Assembly (NCBI RefSeq): GCF_013408295.1
Contig: NZ_JACBYQ010000002.1
Location: 682,001-746,000, forward strand
DNA length: 64,000 nt
Direction of reading: 5' to 3'
Source of the DNA: Psychromicrobium silvestre
GTDB taxonomy: Bacteria; Actinomycetota; Actinomycetes; Actinomycetales; Micrococcaceae
Shown here: piece by piece, positions 26,032-34,878 of the stretch
How positions within the stretch are numbered: position 1 is the first letter of the stretch
Layout of the letters: every line of letters begins with the position of its first letter
The notes under the pieces: model-generated
What the model saw: only the letters and a program-made list of their open reading frames with translations
Databases searched by the model: none
Told to the model about the DNA's origin: nothing
Position numbers and translations under genes: made by a program

Positions 26032-27153
26032 ATGTCCGACGGCGTCCCCGACCCGAGATTCGGAGCCTCACCTCGGCGGCACCGGCTGAACCCGACGATT
26101 GGTAAGGCTCGGAATCTGCTTCAGGTTGCTCTGGAAAAGGTTCAGCCGGGCGGTTTGCTTTTGGTGGCCTGCAGCGGCGGGCCGGACTCCTTGGCGCTCG
26201 CTTCGGTGGCGGCTTTTTTCGCCCGTCGTGGCAGCTGGCGAGTCGGGGCCGTGGTGGTGGACCATGGCCTGCAAGAGGGCAGCGCCGAGGTGGCGCAGCG
26301 CACCGCTGATCTGCTGAAAGGACTGGGCTTAGCTCCCGTTGAGGTCCGCACGGTTCAAGTTGGCTCCGGTTCAGGGCCGGAGGCGGCCGCCCGGCAGGCG
26401 CGCTACGCGGCCTTGGACGCCGCGGCGGAGAAATATCAGGCGGCAGCGGTTTTACTCGGACACACCCTGGATGATCAGGCTGAACAGGTTCTGCTCGGCC
26501 TGGCTCGTGGCTCCGGGACGCGTTCCCTGGGGGGAATGCCCGCCTCACGTTTAGGGGCGGGCGGATCGCTATATTTACGCCCCTTCTTATCCTTGCGTCG
26601 TGCAGAAACCGTAACGATCTGTCAGCGCGAAGGCTTAGAGCCCTGGCATGATCCGAGTAATGCCGATCCGGGCTTTACTCGCTCCAGAGTTCGGCATCGG
26701 GTGCTCCCAATGTTGGAGCAGGAGCTGGGGCCTGGTGTAGCGGAGTCGCTTTTTCGTTCGGCCAGCATCCTGAGCCAGGACGCCGATTATCTCGATCAGC
26801 TGGCCCGAGAGGCGTATCGGGAGCTATCCGAAGTCTCCTCCGACGGCGCTGAGCTTTTTCTCTCGGAGTCGGGCCTGGCCCAGTTGCACCCGGCGGTTCG
26901 GCAGCGCGTATTGGCACTCGCCGTCGTCGCCTTGGGCGGTGCTGGACCAAGCTTTGAGCGGCTTCAAGCCGCCGAAGCGCTGCTGCGTAGGCGGGGCTCG
27001 GCCGGTCCGGTGCAGCTTTCCGGCAAGGTGAGTGTCTATCGCCAGTCTCGTTCCGAGCGGGCGCTGGATTCGAAGCTGGATTCGAAGCGAGATTCAAAGC
27101 AGCCCGGCGGGTGTGGGAAGCTAGTGATGAGAACCAACCCCAGCAATCAATAA
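26032..27153 (+). CDS. tilS: tRNA(Ile)-lysidine synthetase
   Basis: A 373-residue protein with the PP-loop SGGPDS at residues 48-53 ([20 protein letters not shown]), followed by [15 protein letters not shown] and [20 protein letters not shown]. It forms lysidine at the wobble C of tRNA-Ile(CAU) so that AUA is read as Ile. The C-terminal domain is compact. Near its end three consecutive four-residue units ([12 protein letters not shown]) reflect a 12-bp tandem repeat at 27064-27099. The hpt gene follows 15 bases later. Confidence 0.92.
   Translation: MSDGVPDPRFGASPRRHRLNPTIGKARNLLQVALEKVQPGGLLLVACSGGPDSLALASVAAFFARRGSWRVGAVVVDHGLQEGSAEVAQRTADLLKGLGLAPVEVRTVQVGSGSGPEAAARQARYAALDAAAEKYQAAAVLLGHTLDDQAEQVLLGLARGSGTRSLGGMPASRLGAGGSLYLRPFLSLRRAETVTICQREGLEPWHDPSNADPGFTRSRVRHRVLPMLEQELGPGVAESLFRSASILSQDADYLDQLAREAYRELSEVSSDGAELFLSESGLAQLHPAVRQRVLALAVVALGGAGPSFERLQAAEALLRRRGSAGPVQLSGKVSVYRQSRSERALDSKLDSKRDSKQPGGCGKLVMRTNPSNQ
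27064..27099 (+). repeat. 12-bp tandem repeat inside the 3' end of tilS
   Basis: Three 12-base units (CTGGATTCGAAG, an exact second copy, and a third unit differing at four positions) encode [12 protein letters not shown] near the C terminus of TilS. The reading frame is kept. It lies beyond the catalytic domain. Confidence 0.85.
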
Positions 27154-27167
27154 ACATCAGGAGCATC

Positions 27168-27719
27168 GTGGATTCACGCGACGTCGAGGCGGACCTCAAA
27201 CACGTTCTGTACAGCAAGGATCAGATTCAAGCCCGGGTTGCTGAGCTGGCCGCCCAGATCGATGCCGACTATGCCGGCCGCGACCTGCTGATTGTCGGGG
27301 TGCTCAAGGGTGCCGTGATGGTGATGGCGGATCTGGCGCGTGCGCTACACAGCCATGTCACGATGGACTGGATGGCGGTTTCCTCCTATGGCTCGGGCAC
27401 CCAGTCCTCGGGTGTGGTGCGGATTCTGAAGGATCTGGAGACAGATTTGATGGGCAAGCATGTGCTCATCGTTGAGGACATCATCGACTCCGGTCTGACG
27501 CTCTCCTGGCTACGTGCCAACCTGCAATCCCGCGGCCCCGCAAGCGTGGAGATCTGTACCCTGCTGCGCAAGCCGGACGCCGCCAAGGTAGAGATCGACG
27601 TCAAGTACGTTGGCTACGAGATCCCGAACGAGTTTGTGGTGGGTTACGGCCTGGACTTCGCCGAGAAGTACCGCAATCTGGATTTCGTCGGGACCTTGGC
27701 TCCGCACGTTTACGAGTAG
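27168..27719 (+). CDS. hpt: Hypoxanthine phosphoribosyltransferase
   Basis: A 183-residue type I phosphoribosyltransferase. The PRPP-binding motif is [17 protein letters not shown], and the [15 protein letters not shown] and [15 protein letters not shown] segments match the hpt family. It salvages hypoxanthine and guanine using PRPP. The GTG at 27168 is chosen since CAGGAG lies five bases upstream. The order tilS-hpt-ftsH is widely conserved in bacteria; here it is interrupted by the palindrome-flanked gene at 27773-28774. Confidence 0.93.
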   Translation: MDSRDVEADLKHVLYSKDQIQARVAELAAQIDADYAGRDLLIVGVLKGAVMVMADLARALHSHVTMDWMAVSSYGSGTQSSGVVRILKDLETDLMGKHVLIVEDIIDSGLTLSWLRANLQSRGPASVEICTLLRKPDAAKVEIDVKYVGYEIPNEFVVGYGLDFAEKYRNLDFVGTLAPHVYE

Positions 27720-27758
27720 TTCTTCGTTTTTCACGTTTCGGATTTCCGCTCGCTTTTC

Positions 27759-27820
27759 GGCACCCGTTTCCCTTAAATGCGCCCGTAATTTCGGCTGCCT
27801 AAAGGGGGAGCGGGTGCCGA
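27759..27820. repeat. 62-bp palindromic repeat, family 2, copy A
   Basis: The outer arms are CGGCACCCG and CGGGTGCCG, exact reverse complements. Next to them are TTTCCC on the left and AAAGGGGGAG on the right. The element is 62 bp, the same length as copy B at 28912-28973, and both agree in most arm positions. It overlaps the last 15 codons and the stop of the AbiEi/DUF559 gene on the minus strand, so the gene tail is encoded inside the repeat. Confidence 0.88.
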
Positions 27821-28774
27821 ATATTCGAAAACCCCGGCTTGAGTCAGAATTCGGTGAAACTCGCTGAGGTCCATCATCTCGGCCCAGGTCCAGCGGACCA
27901 CTCGCAGCCCTAAACTCCGTAGGCCATCCTCGCGATGCTTTTCCGCCAGCACTCGTTCTTCCACACTCGTACCCCGCTGCCAATCCGAGCGGAGATACTT
28001 CTGCCGCCCATCGAACTCGCCCATCAGTCCTAGATTTTCCCAGTAGAAATCCGGCCTGGCCAGCTTCCCGGACGGCAGAATAAAGCTGCACTGTAGCTGC
28101 GGGATGGGAGCTTTCAGTAAGTGCATTTGGCCGCGACTCAGCGATTCACCCATTGACTCAGCTAGCGGGGAGGCCAGACGAATCGCAGCTTCGGCCCGCC
28201 GCCGTGCGGCGAAGGACGGCAAATGTGCGACGGCGGTCTGCAACTCGGTTGCCGAGCAAGCCTCGCCCAGTGGCTCGGCAGAGTTCCAGGTTCCGGCAGC
28301 CTCCGGTCCTGCTCGGAGCGCAGCATCGGCGATGGCCAGACTCTGCGAAAAGGGAAGCATCGAGGCAAGTTCCACTGTGCTTCTGGCTTTATCCGTGCAC
28401 AGCCAGTTCCCCGTCGAGCTGATCTGCCTGCGCAGGCTGCCACGATGTTTCTGAATGCCATGACGCGAGCGGCCGCCGCCGTCGTCCTCGGTTAGCACCG
28501 TGACTTGCTCCGGGCAGCGCAGCAAAGGCAGCCCCCAGAGGAGGGCTGCACTGTGCAGGGCGAAAACCGGTCGGTTGATGGTTGAACCCGCGTAAGCCTG
28601 GGCCCGGAGGCCATGTCTTTGCCTAGCCCCGGCGGATTGCCAGGTGTTCGCGCTGACATATGCGCCACGGCGCACTCTCACCAACTCACCGCGACGTGTC
28701 CGGCGGGCAAGCTCACGCGAATCGTGGCCCAGCCGGGCTAGCTCGGAGCTGAAGATCATTGTTCCGTCCGTCAT
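27773..28774 (-). CDS. AbiEi-antitoxin-type N-terminal domain with DUF559-like (Vsr/PD-(D/E)xK-like) C terminus
   Basis: A 333-residue protein. The N-terminal 60 residues form the winged-helix AbiEi-like segment (ELARRTRRGELVRVRRGAYVS). The C-terminal 100 residues hold the DUF559-like core LMGEFDGRQKYLR and LGLRVVRWTWAEM, with the acidic pair and Lys expected for a PD-(D/E)xK-type nuclease fold. Such proteins are common in actinobacteria, and automated annotation calls them type IV TA antitoxin-domain proteins. No AbiEii toxin partner is adjacent. The gene interrupts the usual hpt-ftsH order, is on the opposite strand, and is bracketed by two 62-bp palindromes, which suggests a mobile or recently inserted unit. 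Confidence 0.82.
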   Translation of the reverse strand: MTDGTMIFSSELARLGHDSRELARRTRRGELVRVRRGAYVSANTWQSAGARQRHGLRAQAYAGSTINRPVFALHSAALLWGLPLLRCPEQVTVLTEDDGGGRSRHGIQKHRGSLRRQISSTGNWLCTDKARSTVELASMLPFSQSLAIADAALRAGPEAAGTWNSAEPLGEACSATELQTAVAHLPSFAARRRAEAAIRLASPLAESMGESLSRGQMHLLKAPIPQLQCSFILPSGKLARPDFYWENLGLMGEFDGRQKYLRSDWQRGTSVEERVLAEKHREDGLRSLGLRVVRWTWAEMMDLSEFHRILTQAGVFEYSAPAPPLGSRNYGRI

Positions 28775-28911
28775 CTTCCGAGCCTTGCAGCCCGAACCGC
28801 TGATTTGCAGTCCGAACTAAGAATTTGTATCGGAATGTGGACAACTCAGGGACACGGGTTCGCACCGACATCGACGTCCGCATCCACACCGAAATCCACC
28901 CCCGCCGGAAT

Positions 28912-28973
28912 CGGCACCCGTTTCCCCCAAAAGCGCCCCGTAGTACGGGTGCATAAAGGGGAAACGGATGCCG
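28912..28973. repeat. 62-bp palindromic repeat, family 2, copy B
   Basis: The element begins CGGCACCCGTTTCCC and ends GGGGAAACGGATGCCG. The arms pair with one mismatch, and the centre CCCGTAGTACGGG is a near-perfect inner palindrome, so two stacked hairpins can form. It equals copy A in length. The two elements delimit a 1,215-bp unit (27759-28973) holding a single gene. Confidence 0.88.
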
Positions 28974-29123
28974 GGAGGGGATGGGAGAAAAGCGGGAAGA
29001 TTCCGGAAAGGTTCTGCTCTGAGGGAACATGACAGAATCGAAGGGAACTTCGTGGGTCCGTTATGCGTGAATGTTGGCGGACGGTAGATAAGTTAGTAGA
29101 GCTTTTAAGCCGAAGAACGCAGT

Positions 29124-29147
29124 AGGAAGGACGGGGCCGGTTCCCCG
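29124..29147 (+). promoter_or_regulatory. Hairpin between the Shine-Dalgarno and start codon of ftsH
   Basis: The only good Shine-Dalgarno (AGGAAGG, 29124-29130) is 22 bases from the ATG at 29153, too far for normal spacing. Between them CGGGG (29132-29136) and CCCCG (29143-29147) can form a five-pair stem with a six-base loop. Folding would bring the Shine-Dalgarno to about six bases from the ATG. Whether this occurs in the transcript is inferred. Confidence 0.45.
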
Positions 29148-29152
29148 AACAC

Positions 29153-31321
29153 ATGGATATCAAAAAAGTCCTCAAGGGCCCCCTCGTATGGATCGTGGTC
29201 GTCGTTATCCTGGCGATTCTGGGGTTCTCCCTGCTCAACTCAGGCGGTTCGGCTCGGGTAGACACTTCCGTTGGAATGTCCCTGATCTCCGATAGCAAAG
29301 TTCAGTCCGCCAAGGTCTATGCAGAGGGTCGAGTCGATCTGACACTCAAGGACGATTACAACCAGGACAATCAGAACCTGGGCAAAAACGTGCAGTTCTT
29401 TGTGGTCCAGGACCGGATCAAAGACGTGATCAGCGATCTGGATAGCGCCAAGGTCGATAAGTACGATGATCAACCGGTGCAGAACAATTTCCTGGGTAGC
29501 TTCCTCTCCCTGGTGCTGCCGATCATCGTGATCGGTGCCATCTTCTGGTTCCTGGTCTCCCGGATGCAGGGCGGCGGCTCCAAGGTCATGCAGTTCGGCA
29601 AGTCCAAGGCGAAGCTGCTTTCCAAGGACATGCCGCAGGTGACTTTCGCCGATGTGGCCGGTGCCGATGAAGCCGTTGAGGAACTGCACGAAATCAAGGA
29701 ATTCCTACAGCAGCCGCAGAAGTTCCAGGCGGTTGGTGCCAAGATCCCCAAGGGTGTGCTGCTCTACGGTCCTCCCGGAACCGGTAAGACCCTGCTGGCC
29801 CGCGCCGTTGCCGGTGAGGCTGGGGTCCCGTTCTACTCAATTTCCGGCTCGGACTTTGTCGAGATGTTCGTTGGCGTCGGCGCCAGCCGCGTCCGTGACC
29901 TCTTCGAACAGGCCAAAGCCAACTCACCGGCCATTATCTTCGTTGACGAGATCGACGCCGTCGGCCGTCACCGTGGTGCCGGCATCGGCGGCGGTAATGA
30001 CGAGCGGGAACAGACCCTGAACCAGCTCCTGGTGGAGATGGACGGCTTTGATGTGAAGACCAATGTCATCCTGATTGCCGCGACCAACCGTCCCGATGTG
30101 CTCGATCCCGCACTGTTGCGGCCGGGTCGTTTCGACCGGCAGATTCCGGTCGAAGCGCCGGATCGGATCGGCCGTGAGCAGATCTTGCACGTTCATTCCC
30201 AGGGCAAGCCGATGGCTCCCGGGGTAGACATGAACGCCGTGGCGAAGAAGACGCCTGGCTACACCGGTGCCGATCTGGCCAATGTGCTCAACGAGGCAGC
30301 GTTGCTGACCGCTCGTTCCAACGCCCAGCTAATCGATGACCGGGCCCTGGACGAGGCCATCGACCGAGTGATGGCGGGTCCGCAGAAGCGCACCAGGGTG
30401 ATGAAGGAACGCGAGCGGAAGATCACCGCCTACCACGAGGGTGGGCACGCCCTGGTGGCGGCCGCGTTGCGCTATTCGGCCCCGGTCACCAAGGTCACCA
30501 TTCTGCCGCGCGGTAGGGCTTTGGGCTACACCATGGTGGTACCCGAGGACGATAAGTACTCGATCACCCGCAACGAGCTGCTCGACCAGATGTCCTATGC
30601 CATGGGCGGCCGAGTTGCCGAGGAAATCGTCTTCCACGATCCCTCCACGGGCGCCTCCAACGATATTGAGAAGGCCACTGCAACGGCACGCAAAATGGTG
30701 ATGGAATACGGCATGAGCGAGCGGATTGGCGCGGTCAAGCTGGGCTCCGGTAGCGGCGAGCCCTTCTTGGGTCGGGATGCCGGCCGGGAGCGGGACTATT
30801 CTGAGGACGTAGCAGCGACGATCGATATCGAGGTGCGCAAGCTGATCGAGCAGGCACACGACGAGGCTTATGCGGTGCTGATTGAAAACCGCGACGTGCT
30901 GGATCGTTTGGCCCTTGAACTGCTAGAACGCGAGACGCTGAACCAGAAGGAGATCGAACAGGTCTTCTACGACATTCGGAAACGGGACTTGCGCGATATC
31001 TGGCTCTCCGCGGATAGCCGTCCGGTCTCCAGCATCCCTCCCGTGGTTACTGAGCGGGAGCGTCGCGATGCGGCTGCGGCCGGTGAGCCGAACCCGGACA
31101 GCGTTTCTCCCCAGGAGCAATTGGCTTCGGCTAATCTCTCCGGCCCCTCGGACGCTCCCGGCGGTGGCACGGGCGGTTCGCTCGGTCAGCCCGGTGGCGG
31201 CCACCCGGGAGGCGACCATGGCTCACACCACGGCCAGCCCGGAGGCGGTAACGCCGACGGCGGTGCGGGCCAGTTCGGTTCGGCTTCCTCCGAGGACGTG
31301 GCAGGCTACGACCCGAGCTAA
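29153..31321 (+). CDS. ftsH: ATP-dependent zinc metalloprotease FtsH
   Basis: A 722-residue membrane protease. Two membrane segments (about residues 11-28 and 115-136) flank an extracytoplasmic domain. The AAA module has Walker A GPPGTGKT at 206-213, Walker [12 protein letters not shown], and an Arg-finger region. The zinc motif is HEGGH at 428-432. It degrades misfolded and regulatory membrane or cytosolic proteins as a hexamer. The C-terminal 80 residues are a Gly-, His- and Pro-rich low-complexity tail ([13 protein letters not shown] and similar), a common but variable actinobacterial extension. The folate genes follow on the same strand. Confidence 0.96.
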   Translation: MDIKKVLKGPLVWIVVVVILAILGFSLLNSGGSARVDTSVGMSLISDSKVQSAKVYAEGRVDLTLKDDYNQDNQNLGKNVQFFVVQDRIKDVISDLDSAKVDKYDDQPVQNNFLGSFLSLVLPIIVIGAIFWFLVSRMQGGGSKVMQFGKSKAKLLSKDMPQVTFADVAGADEAVEELHEIKEFLQQPQKFQAVGAKIPKGVLLYGPPGTGKTLLARAVAGEAGVPFYSISGSDFVEMFVGVGASRVRDLFEQAKANSPAIIFVDEIDAVGRHRGAGIGGGNDEREQTLNQLLVEMDGFDVKTNVILIAATNRPDVLDPALLRPGRFDRQIPVEAPDRIGREQILHVHSQGKPMAPGVDMNAVAKKTPGYTGADLANVLNEAALLTARSNAQLIDDRALDEAIDRVMAGPQKRTRVMKERERKITAYHEGGHALVAAALRYSAPVTKVTILPRGRALGYTMVVPEDDKYSITRNELLDQMSYAMGGRVAEEIVFHDPSTGASNDIEKATATARKMVMEYGMSERIGAVKLGSGSGEPFLGRDAGRERDYSEDVAATIDIEVRKLIEQAHDEAYAVLIENRDVLDRLALELLERETLNQKEIEQVFYDIRKRDLRDIWLSADSRPVSSIPPVVTERERRDAAAAGEPNPDSVSPQEQLASANLSGPSDAPGGGTGGSLGQPGGGHPGGDHGSHHGQPGGGNADGGAGQFGSASSEDVAGYDPS

Positions 31322-31350
31322 TTCCCGGCTTTCCAGATAGGATCAAGCTC

Positions 31351-31956
31351 GTGTGTGACGTCGACGAAGAACAGCAGGAGCCCATCGGATCGACGGTGGA
31401 CCTACCTCGAATCGAGCAAGCCGTGCGGGAGATTTTGCTCGCCATCGGGGAGGACCCGGACCGTAGCGGTCTGGCCGATACCCCGGGGCGGGTGGCCAGA
31501 GCCTATGCCGAGGTTTTCGCCGGGCTCAAGCAGGATCCGGGGGAAGTGCTCTCCCGTACTTTCGATATCTCTCACCAGGAGTTGGTCCTGGTCAAAGATA
31601 TTCCGTTCTACTCCACCTGTGAGCACCACCTGGTACCGTTCCACGGCTTCGCGCATGTCGGCTATATCCCCTCGCATGATGGCAAGGTGACCGGCTTGAG
31701 TAAGCTGGCCAGGCTGGTAGACGTCTTTGCTAAACGGCCGCAGGTGCAGGAGCGGCTGACCACTCAGATCGTGGACGCGCTGGTTGAGCATCTCAAGCCG
31801 CGCGGCGCCATTGTGGTGGTCGAATGCGAGCATATGTGCATGTCAATGCGTGGCGTCCGCAAGCCGGGCGCTAAGACCGTCACCTCGGCGGTCCGGGGGA
31901 TCTTGCACGAGCCCGCCACTCGCGCCGAAGCCATGAGTTTGATACTAGGAAAATAA
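31351..31956 (+). CDS. folE: GTP cyclohydrolase I
   Basis: A 201-residue enzyme converting GTP to 7,8-dihydroneopterin triphosphate, the first step of folate synthesis. Zinc and active-site motifs are visible: [18 protein letters not shown] and [19 protein letters not shown]. The GTG at 31351 is supported by a TAGGAT box at 31338-31343 seven bases upstream, so the transcript may start at or near this codon. It heads the cluster folE-folP-folB-folK. Confidence 0.94.
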   Translation: MCDVDEEQQEPIGSTVDLPRIEQAVREILLAIGEDPDRSGLADTPGRVARAYAEVFAGLKQDPGEVLSRTFDISHQELVLVKDIPFYSTCEHHLVPFHGFAHVGYIPSHDGKVTGLSKLARLVDVFAKRPQVQERLTTQIVDALVEHLKPRGAIVVVECEHMCMSMRGVRKPGAKTVTSAVRGILHEPATRAEAMSLILGK

Positions 31957-31971
31957 GAAGGTAGCAATTCA

Positions 31972-32904
31972 ATGGACTCCCTCGCCGCCGCTCCCGGAAC
32001 TGGCCCGGCCACCTCGCCGCTGCCCACCCTCCGCCCGCCGCGTCCCCCGGCTCGCTTCGAAAAGCTGCCTACCGACCGTGCCGTCGTCTTAGGCATTTTG
32101 AATGTCACCCCGGATTCCTTTAGCGACGGTGGCTCTTACAACTCTTTGGACACCGCCATTGCCCACGGCCTGCGGATGTTCTACGCCGGTGCGGACATCA
32201 TCGATATTGGCGGCGAGTCCACCCGACCCGGTGCCGCCGAGGTCGAGCCGGCCACCGAGCAGGAACGCATAATGCCTGTCGTAGAAGCGATGGTGAAGGC
32301 TGGTGCGCTGGTCAGCGTGGACACCCGTCACGCGGAGACTGCGGCTAAAGCGCTCGACGCCGGGGCGGCCTTGATCAATGACGTTTCCGGAATGAGTGTC
32401 TCGGCTGAGATGGTGGCTCTGGTTGCCGATCGCAAGGTGCCCTATGTGCTGATGCACCGACGTGGGGACTCCAAAACCATGGACTCGCTCACCAAGTACA
32501 CCGATCTGGTGCCCGAGGTGATTGCCGAGCTGAAATCCGCCCGGGAGGCTTTTTACGCCGCCGGAGTTGCCCCGGAACAGCTCATCATCGATCCGGGAAT
32601 TGGCTTCTCCAAAACCGCCGATCAGAACTGGGAATTACTGGCCAAACTCGATCAGTTTGCCGAGCTGGGTCACCGAATCCTGGTCGGTACCTCACGTAAA
32701 CGTTTCCTCGGTTCGCTGCTTACCACCGCGGGCAAAGCGGCCGCACCGGAAGAACGCGATGGGGCGACGGCGGCCACCACGGCTCTCGCCGGTATCAAGG
32801 GTGCCTGGGGGGTCCGGGTTCACGATGTGGTGGGTAATCTGCACGCCGCAAAGGTCGCGGCCCGGACCAGGGCGGCTCAAGAACTCGGCGGAGCTAACTC
32901 CTAG
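31972..32904 (+). CDS. folP: Dihydropteroate synthase
   Basis: A 310-residue TIM-barrel enzyme that joins para-aminobenzoate to the pterin pyrophosphate and is the target of sulfonamides. The two signatures are GILNVTPDSFSDGG and DIGGESTRPGA. A 40-residue Pro/Ala-rich N-terminal extension precedes the barrel. The stop overlaps the GTG of folB, indicating translational coupling. Confidence 0.94.
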   Translation: MDSLAAAPGTGPATSPLPTLRPPRPPARFEKLPTDRAVVLGILNVTPDSFSDGGSYNSLDTAIAHGLRMFYAGADIIDIGGESTRPGAAEVEPATEQERIMPVVEAMVKAGALVSVDTRHAETAAKALDAGAALINDVSGMSVSAEMVALVADRKVPYVLMHRRGDSKTMDSLTKYTDLVPEVIAELKSAREAFYAAGVAPEQLIIDPGIGFSKTADQNWELLAKLDQFAELGHRILVGTSRKRFLGSLLTTAGKAAAPEERDGATAATTALAGIKGAWGVRVHDVVGNLHAAKVAARTRAAQELGGANS

Positions 32905-33281
32905 TGACAGCCCTGCAACGACCGGATCGAATCGCGATCAACGGGGTCAGCGCCATTGGCCACCACGGAGTGTTCGAGCGTGAGAAGCGGGACGGACAGC
33001 CTTTTGTTGTTGACGCCGTGCTGTTTACCGATGTGCGGGCTGCTGCTGCCAAGGACGAATTGGCGAAGACCGCCAATTATGCCGAGGTTGCTGAGGAAAT
33101 CAAGGCGATGATCACCGGCGAGGCTTTCGATCTGATCGAGACGCTCGCGGAGCGCACCGCGCTGAGGATTTTGCACAATTTCTCGATCGATGCGGTGGAG
33201 GTCACGGTACACAAGCCAAAGGCACCCATCCAGGTCCCCTTCGGTGATGTGGCTGTGACGGTCTACCGGGAGCGCGGATGA
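32904..33281 (+). CDS. folB: Dihydroneopterin aldolase
   Basis: A 125-residue enzyme in the middle of the folate cluster. Family motifs are GVSAIGHHGVFEREKRDGQPF near the N terminus with its conserved Gly-His-His, and TVHKPKAPIQVPFGDVAVTVYR at the end. It cleaves dihydroneopterin to 6-hydroxymethyl-dihydropterin. The GTG start overlaps the folP stop, and its stop overlaps the folK start. Confidence 0.93.
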   Translation: MTALQRPDRIAINGVSAIGHHGVFEREKRDGQPFVVDAVLFTDVRAAAAKDELAKTANYAEVAEEIKAMITGEAFDLIETLAERTALRILHNFSIDAVEVTVHKPKAPIQVPFGDVAVTVYRERG

Positions 33282-33796
33282 GCACCCCGCCGCGGCCGAG
33301 CAAAGCCATTCTGGCGCTCGGCTCGAATCTGGGCGAGCGCGCCGGCACCTTGGCCGGTGGGGTGGCCGATCTGGTGGAAGATCCGAAGGTTCGGCTCTGC
33401 CACGTCTCTCCCGTAGTACAGACCCAGCCGGTGGGCGGCCCGGAGGGCCAACCGCCTTTTCTGAACATGGTGATGGAGGTGGAAACCGAATTCAGTCCGG
33501 AAGAGTTATTGGCGCATTGTCAGGCGGTGGAAGCCAAACATCACCGGGAGCGGATTGTTCGTTGGGGCCCGCGCACCCTGGATGTGGACATCATCACCTA
33601 CGAGGACGTTCAGCAGGACGATCCGGAGCTCACGCTGCCCCATCCACGGGCCGCCGAGCGGGCTTTTGTACTTGTTCCCTGGCTACTGATGGATCCGCAG
33701 GCGCGGTTAAACGGTCGACCGGTGCGGGAACTAGCGGTGGAAGCTGCGGACTTCTCCGGGGTTGAAGATTTCGACGGCGAACCGGGGCTGCCATGA
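33278..33796 (+). CDS. folK: 2-amino-4-hydroxy-6-hydroxymethyldihydropteridine diphosphokinase
   Basis: A 172-residue kinase with the family signature ALGSNLGERAGTL at the N terminus and the metal/substrate site RWGPRTLDVDIITYEDV, followed by LPHPRAAERAFVLVPW. It pyrophosphorylates the pterin before FolP acts. Both ends overlap the neighbouring genes by four bases. Confidence 0.94.
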   Translation: MSTPPRPSKAILALGSNLGERAGTLAGGVADLVEDPKVRLCHVSPVVQTQPVGGPEGQPPFLNMVMEVETEFSPEELLAHCQAVEAKHHRERIVRWGPRTLDVDIITYEDVQQDDPELTLPHPRAAERAFVLVPWLLMDPQARLNGRPVRELAVEAADFSGVEDFDGEPGLP

Positions 33797-34284
33797 GGCC
33801 AAGCGTCGGCTTTATCCGGGCCAGATGGCTGCTGGTCATTGCGCTGATTTCTACCGCGCTGGGCTGGATAGCCACCGTAATCACCAATCGACTTAGCCTG
33901 CCCACGCCCGCGCTGCCCTTCACCGCGCTGATCACCCTGGGCATTGTGGTGCTCGCGGTATTGCTGCTGGGGTTTCGGGTGCGCAGTTGGCGCAATGGCA
34001 ATCGGGAGCGAGCACTCAACCCCATTCTTGCCGCGCGGACGCTGGTGCTAGCTCAGGCCAGCGCCTATGCCGGCGCCCTGCTACTGGGCTGGCACCTGGG
34101 TGTGCTGATCGATGCGCTGGCCGCGACCTTCTACGGCGCATCGGCGGCGCTACTCGGTTTACCGGCAGCACTAATGGGTGGTTCTGCTGTGATGATCGTC
34201 GTGGGACTGGTGGTGGAGCGGTTCTGCCGGATCCCTCCGGAGGACGGCGCCGATTCGGCTGATGGCTTGCCACGCGGAACCTAG
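33793..34284 (+). CDS. DUF3180 domain-containing membrane protein
   Basis: A 163-residue protein with four hydrophobic segments (about residues 10-30, 40-60, 85-105 and 120-145). It matches DUF3180, an actinobacterial family that usually follows folK, and its biochemical role is unknown. The ATG overlaps the folK stop. The last 15 residues are acidic and cytoplasmic. Confidence 0.85.
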   Translation: MRPSVGFIRARWLLVIALISTALGWIATVITNRLSLPTPALPFTALITLGIVVLAVLLLGFRVRSWRNGNRERALNPILAARTLVLAQASAYAGALLLGWHLGVLIDALAATFYGASAALLGLPAALMGGSAVMIVVGLVVERFCRIPPEDGADSADGLPRGT

Positions 34285-34361
34285 ATCCATCAGGGCTCTC
34301 GAAACGTAGCCGGTCGCGATAGGGTTTCATTCCAGCTAAGACGAACTTCAAGGAGGCCACC

Positions 34362-34871
34362 GTGAGGGAGCCGATCGACCCCGCCGGGATTCAATGGCTT
34401 CGCGTCTCGCCTAAGCTGGCGCAATTGAGATTCATTCGCGAGGGTGTGACCAGCCTGATCGCGCTGGCGATCTTCGCCCTGCCTCTCGTTTTCGCGCTGA
34501 GCGGGGTCTGGCGCGGGTTCCCGCTTTGGCTGGCTTGGCTACTACTGGCGGCCGCCGTCGTTATTCGACTCTGGCGCTTGCTGCTCATCCCGCGGCAGGT
34601 TCGCGCCATTGGTTTTGCCGAACGTGACGAAGATCTGCTGATCCGCCGCGGATTACTTTTTCAAAGGGTCCTCGTGGTGCCCTATGGCCGGATGCAATAC
34701 GTGGACGTTTCGGTCGGCCCGCTCGAACGCGCACTAGGCCTGGCCACGCTCAAATTGCACACCGCCTCGCCCGGCACACATGCCGCCATCGAGGGACTGC
34801 CCACGGACCAGGCGGCCAGGTTGCGGGAACAGCTCTCCTCCCTGGGCGAGGCCAAGCTGGCGGGATTGTGA
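34362..34871 (+). CDS. Bacterial PH-domain (bPH_2/YdbS-like) membrane protein
   Basis: A 169-residue protein with two membrane helices (about residues 30-70) followed by a bPH_2 domain containing RGLLFQRVLVVPYGRMQYVDVSVGPLERALGLATL-type sequence (residues 92-130). AAGGAGG lies seven bases before the GTG start. This YdbS-type protein is paired with a multi-domain YdbT-type partner just downstream, and the two are likely to form a complex at the membrane. Function is not established. Confidence 0.83.
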   Translation: MREPIDPAGIQWLRVSPKLAQLRFIREGVTSLIALAIFALPLVFALSGVWRGFPLWLAWLLLAAAVVIRLWRLLLIPRQVRAIGFAERDEDLLIRRGLLFQRVLVVPYGRMQYVDVSVGPLERALGLATLKLHTASPGTHAAIEGLPTDQAARLREQLSSLGEAKLAGL

Positions 34872-34878
34872 GCGCTCG

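Larger units (their letters stand above)
28775..29152. other. Intergenic region upstream of ftsH
   Basis: About 378 bp without a recognisable gene between the divergent AbiEi/DUF559 gene and ftsH. It contains the second 62-bp palindromic repeat (28912-28973) and, near the ftsH end, the sequence AGGAAGG followed by a short hairpin. No other conserved structure was found; the ftsH promoter must lie in the right half. Confidence 0.6.

Noticed and set aside
27759-28973. A classical insertion sequence with transposase
   Set aside because: No DDE, serine or tyrosine transposase motif was found, there are no visible target duplications, and the ends are palindromes rather than terminal inverted repeats of an IS.
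28775-29152. An AbiEii toxin gene next to the AbiEi-domain protein
   Set aside because: The flanking intergenic space has no open frame of suitable length or with nucleotidyltransferase motifs, so a complete type IV toxin-antitoxin pair is not supported.
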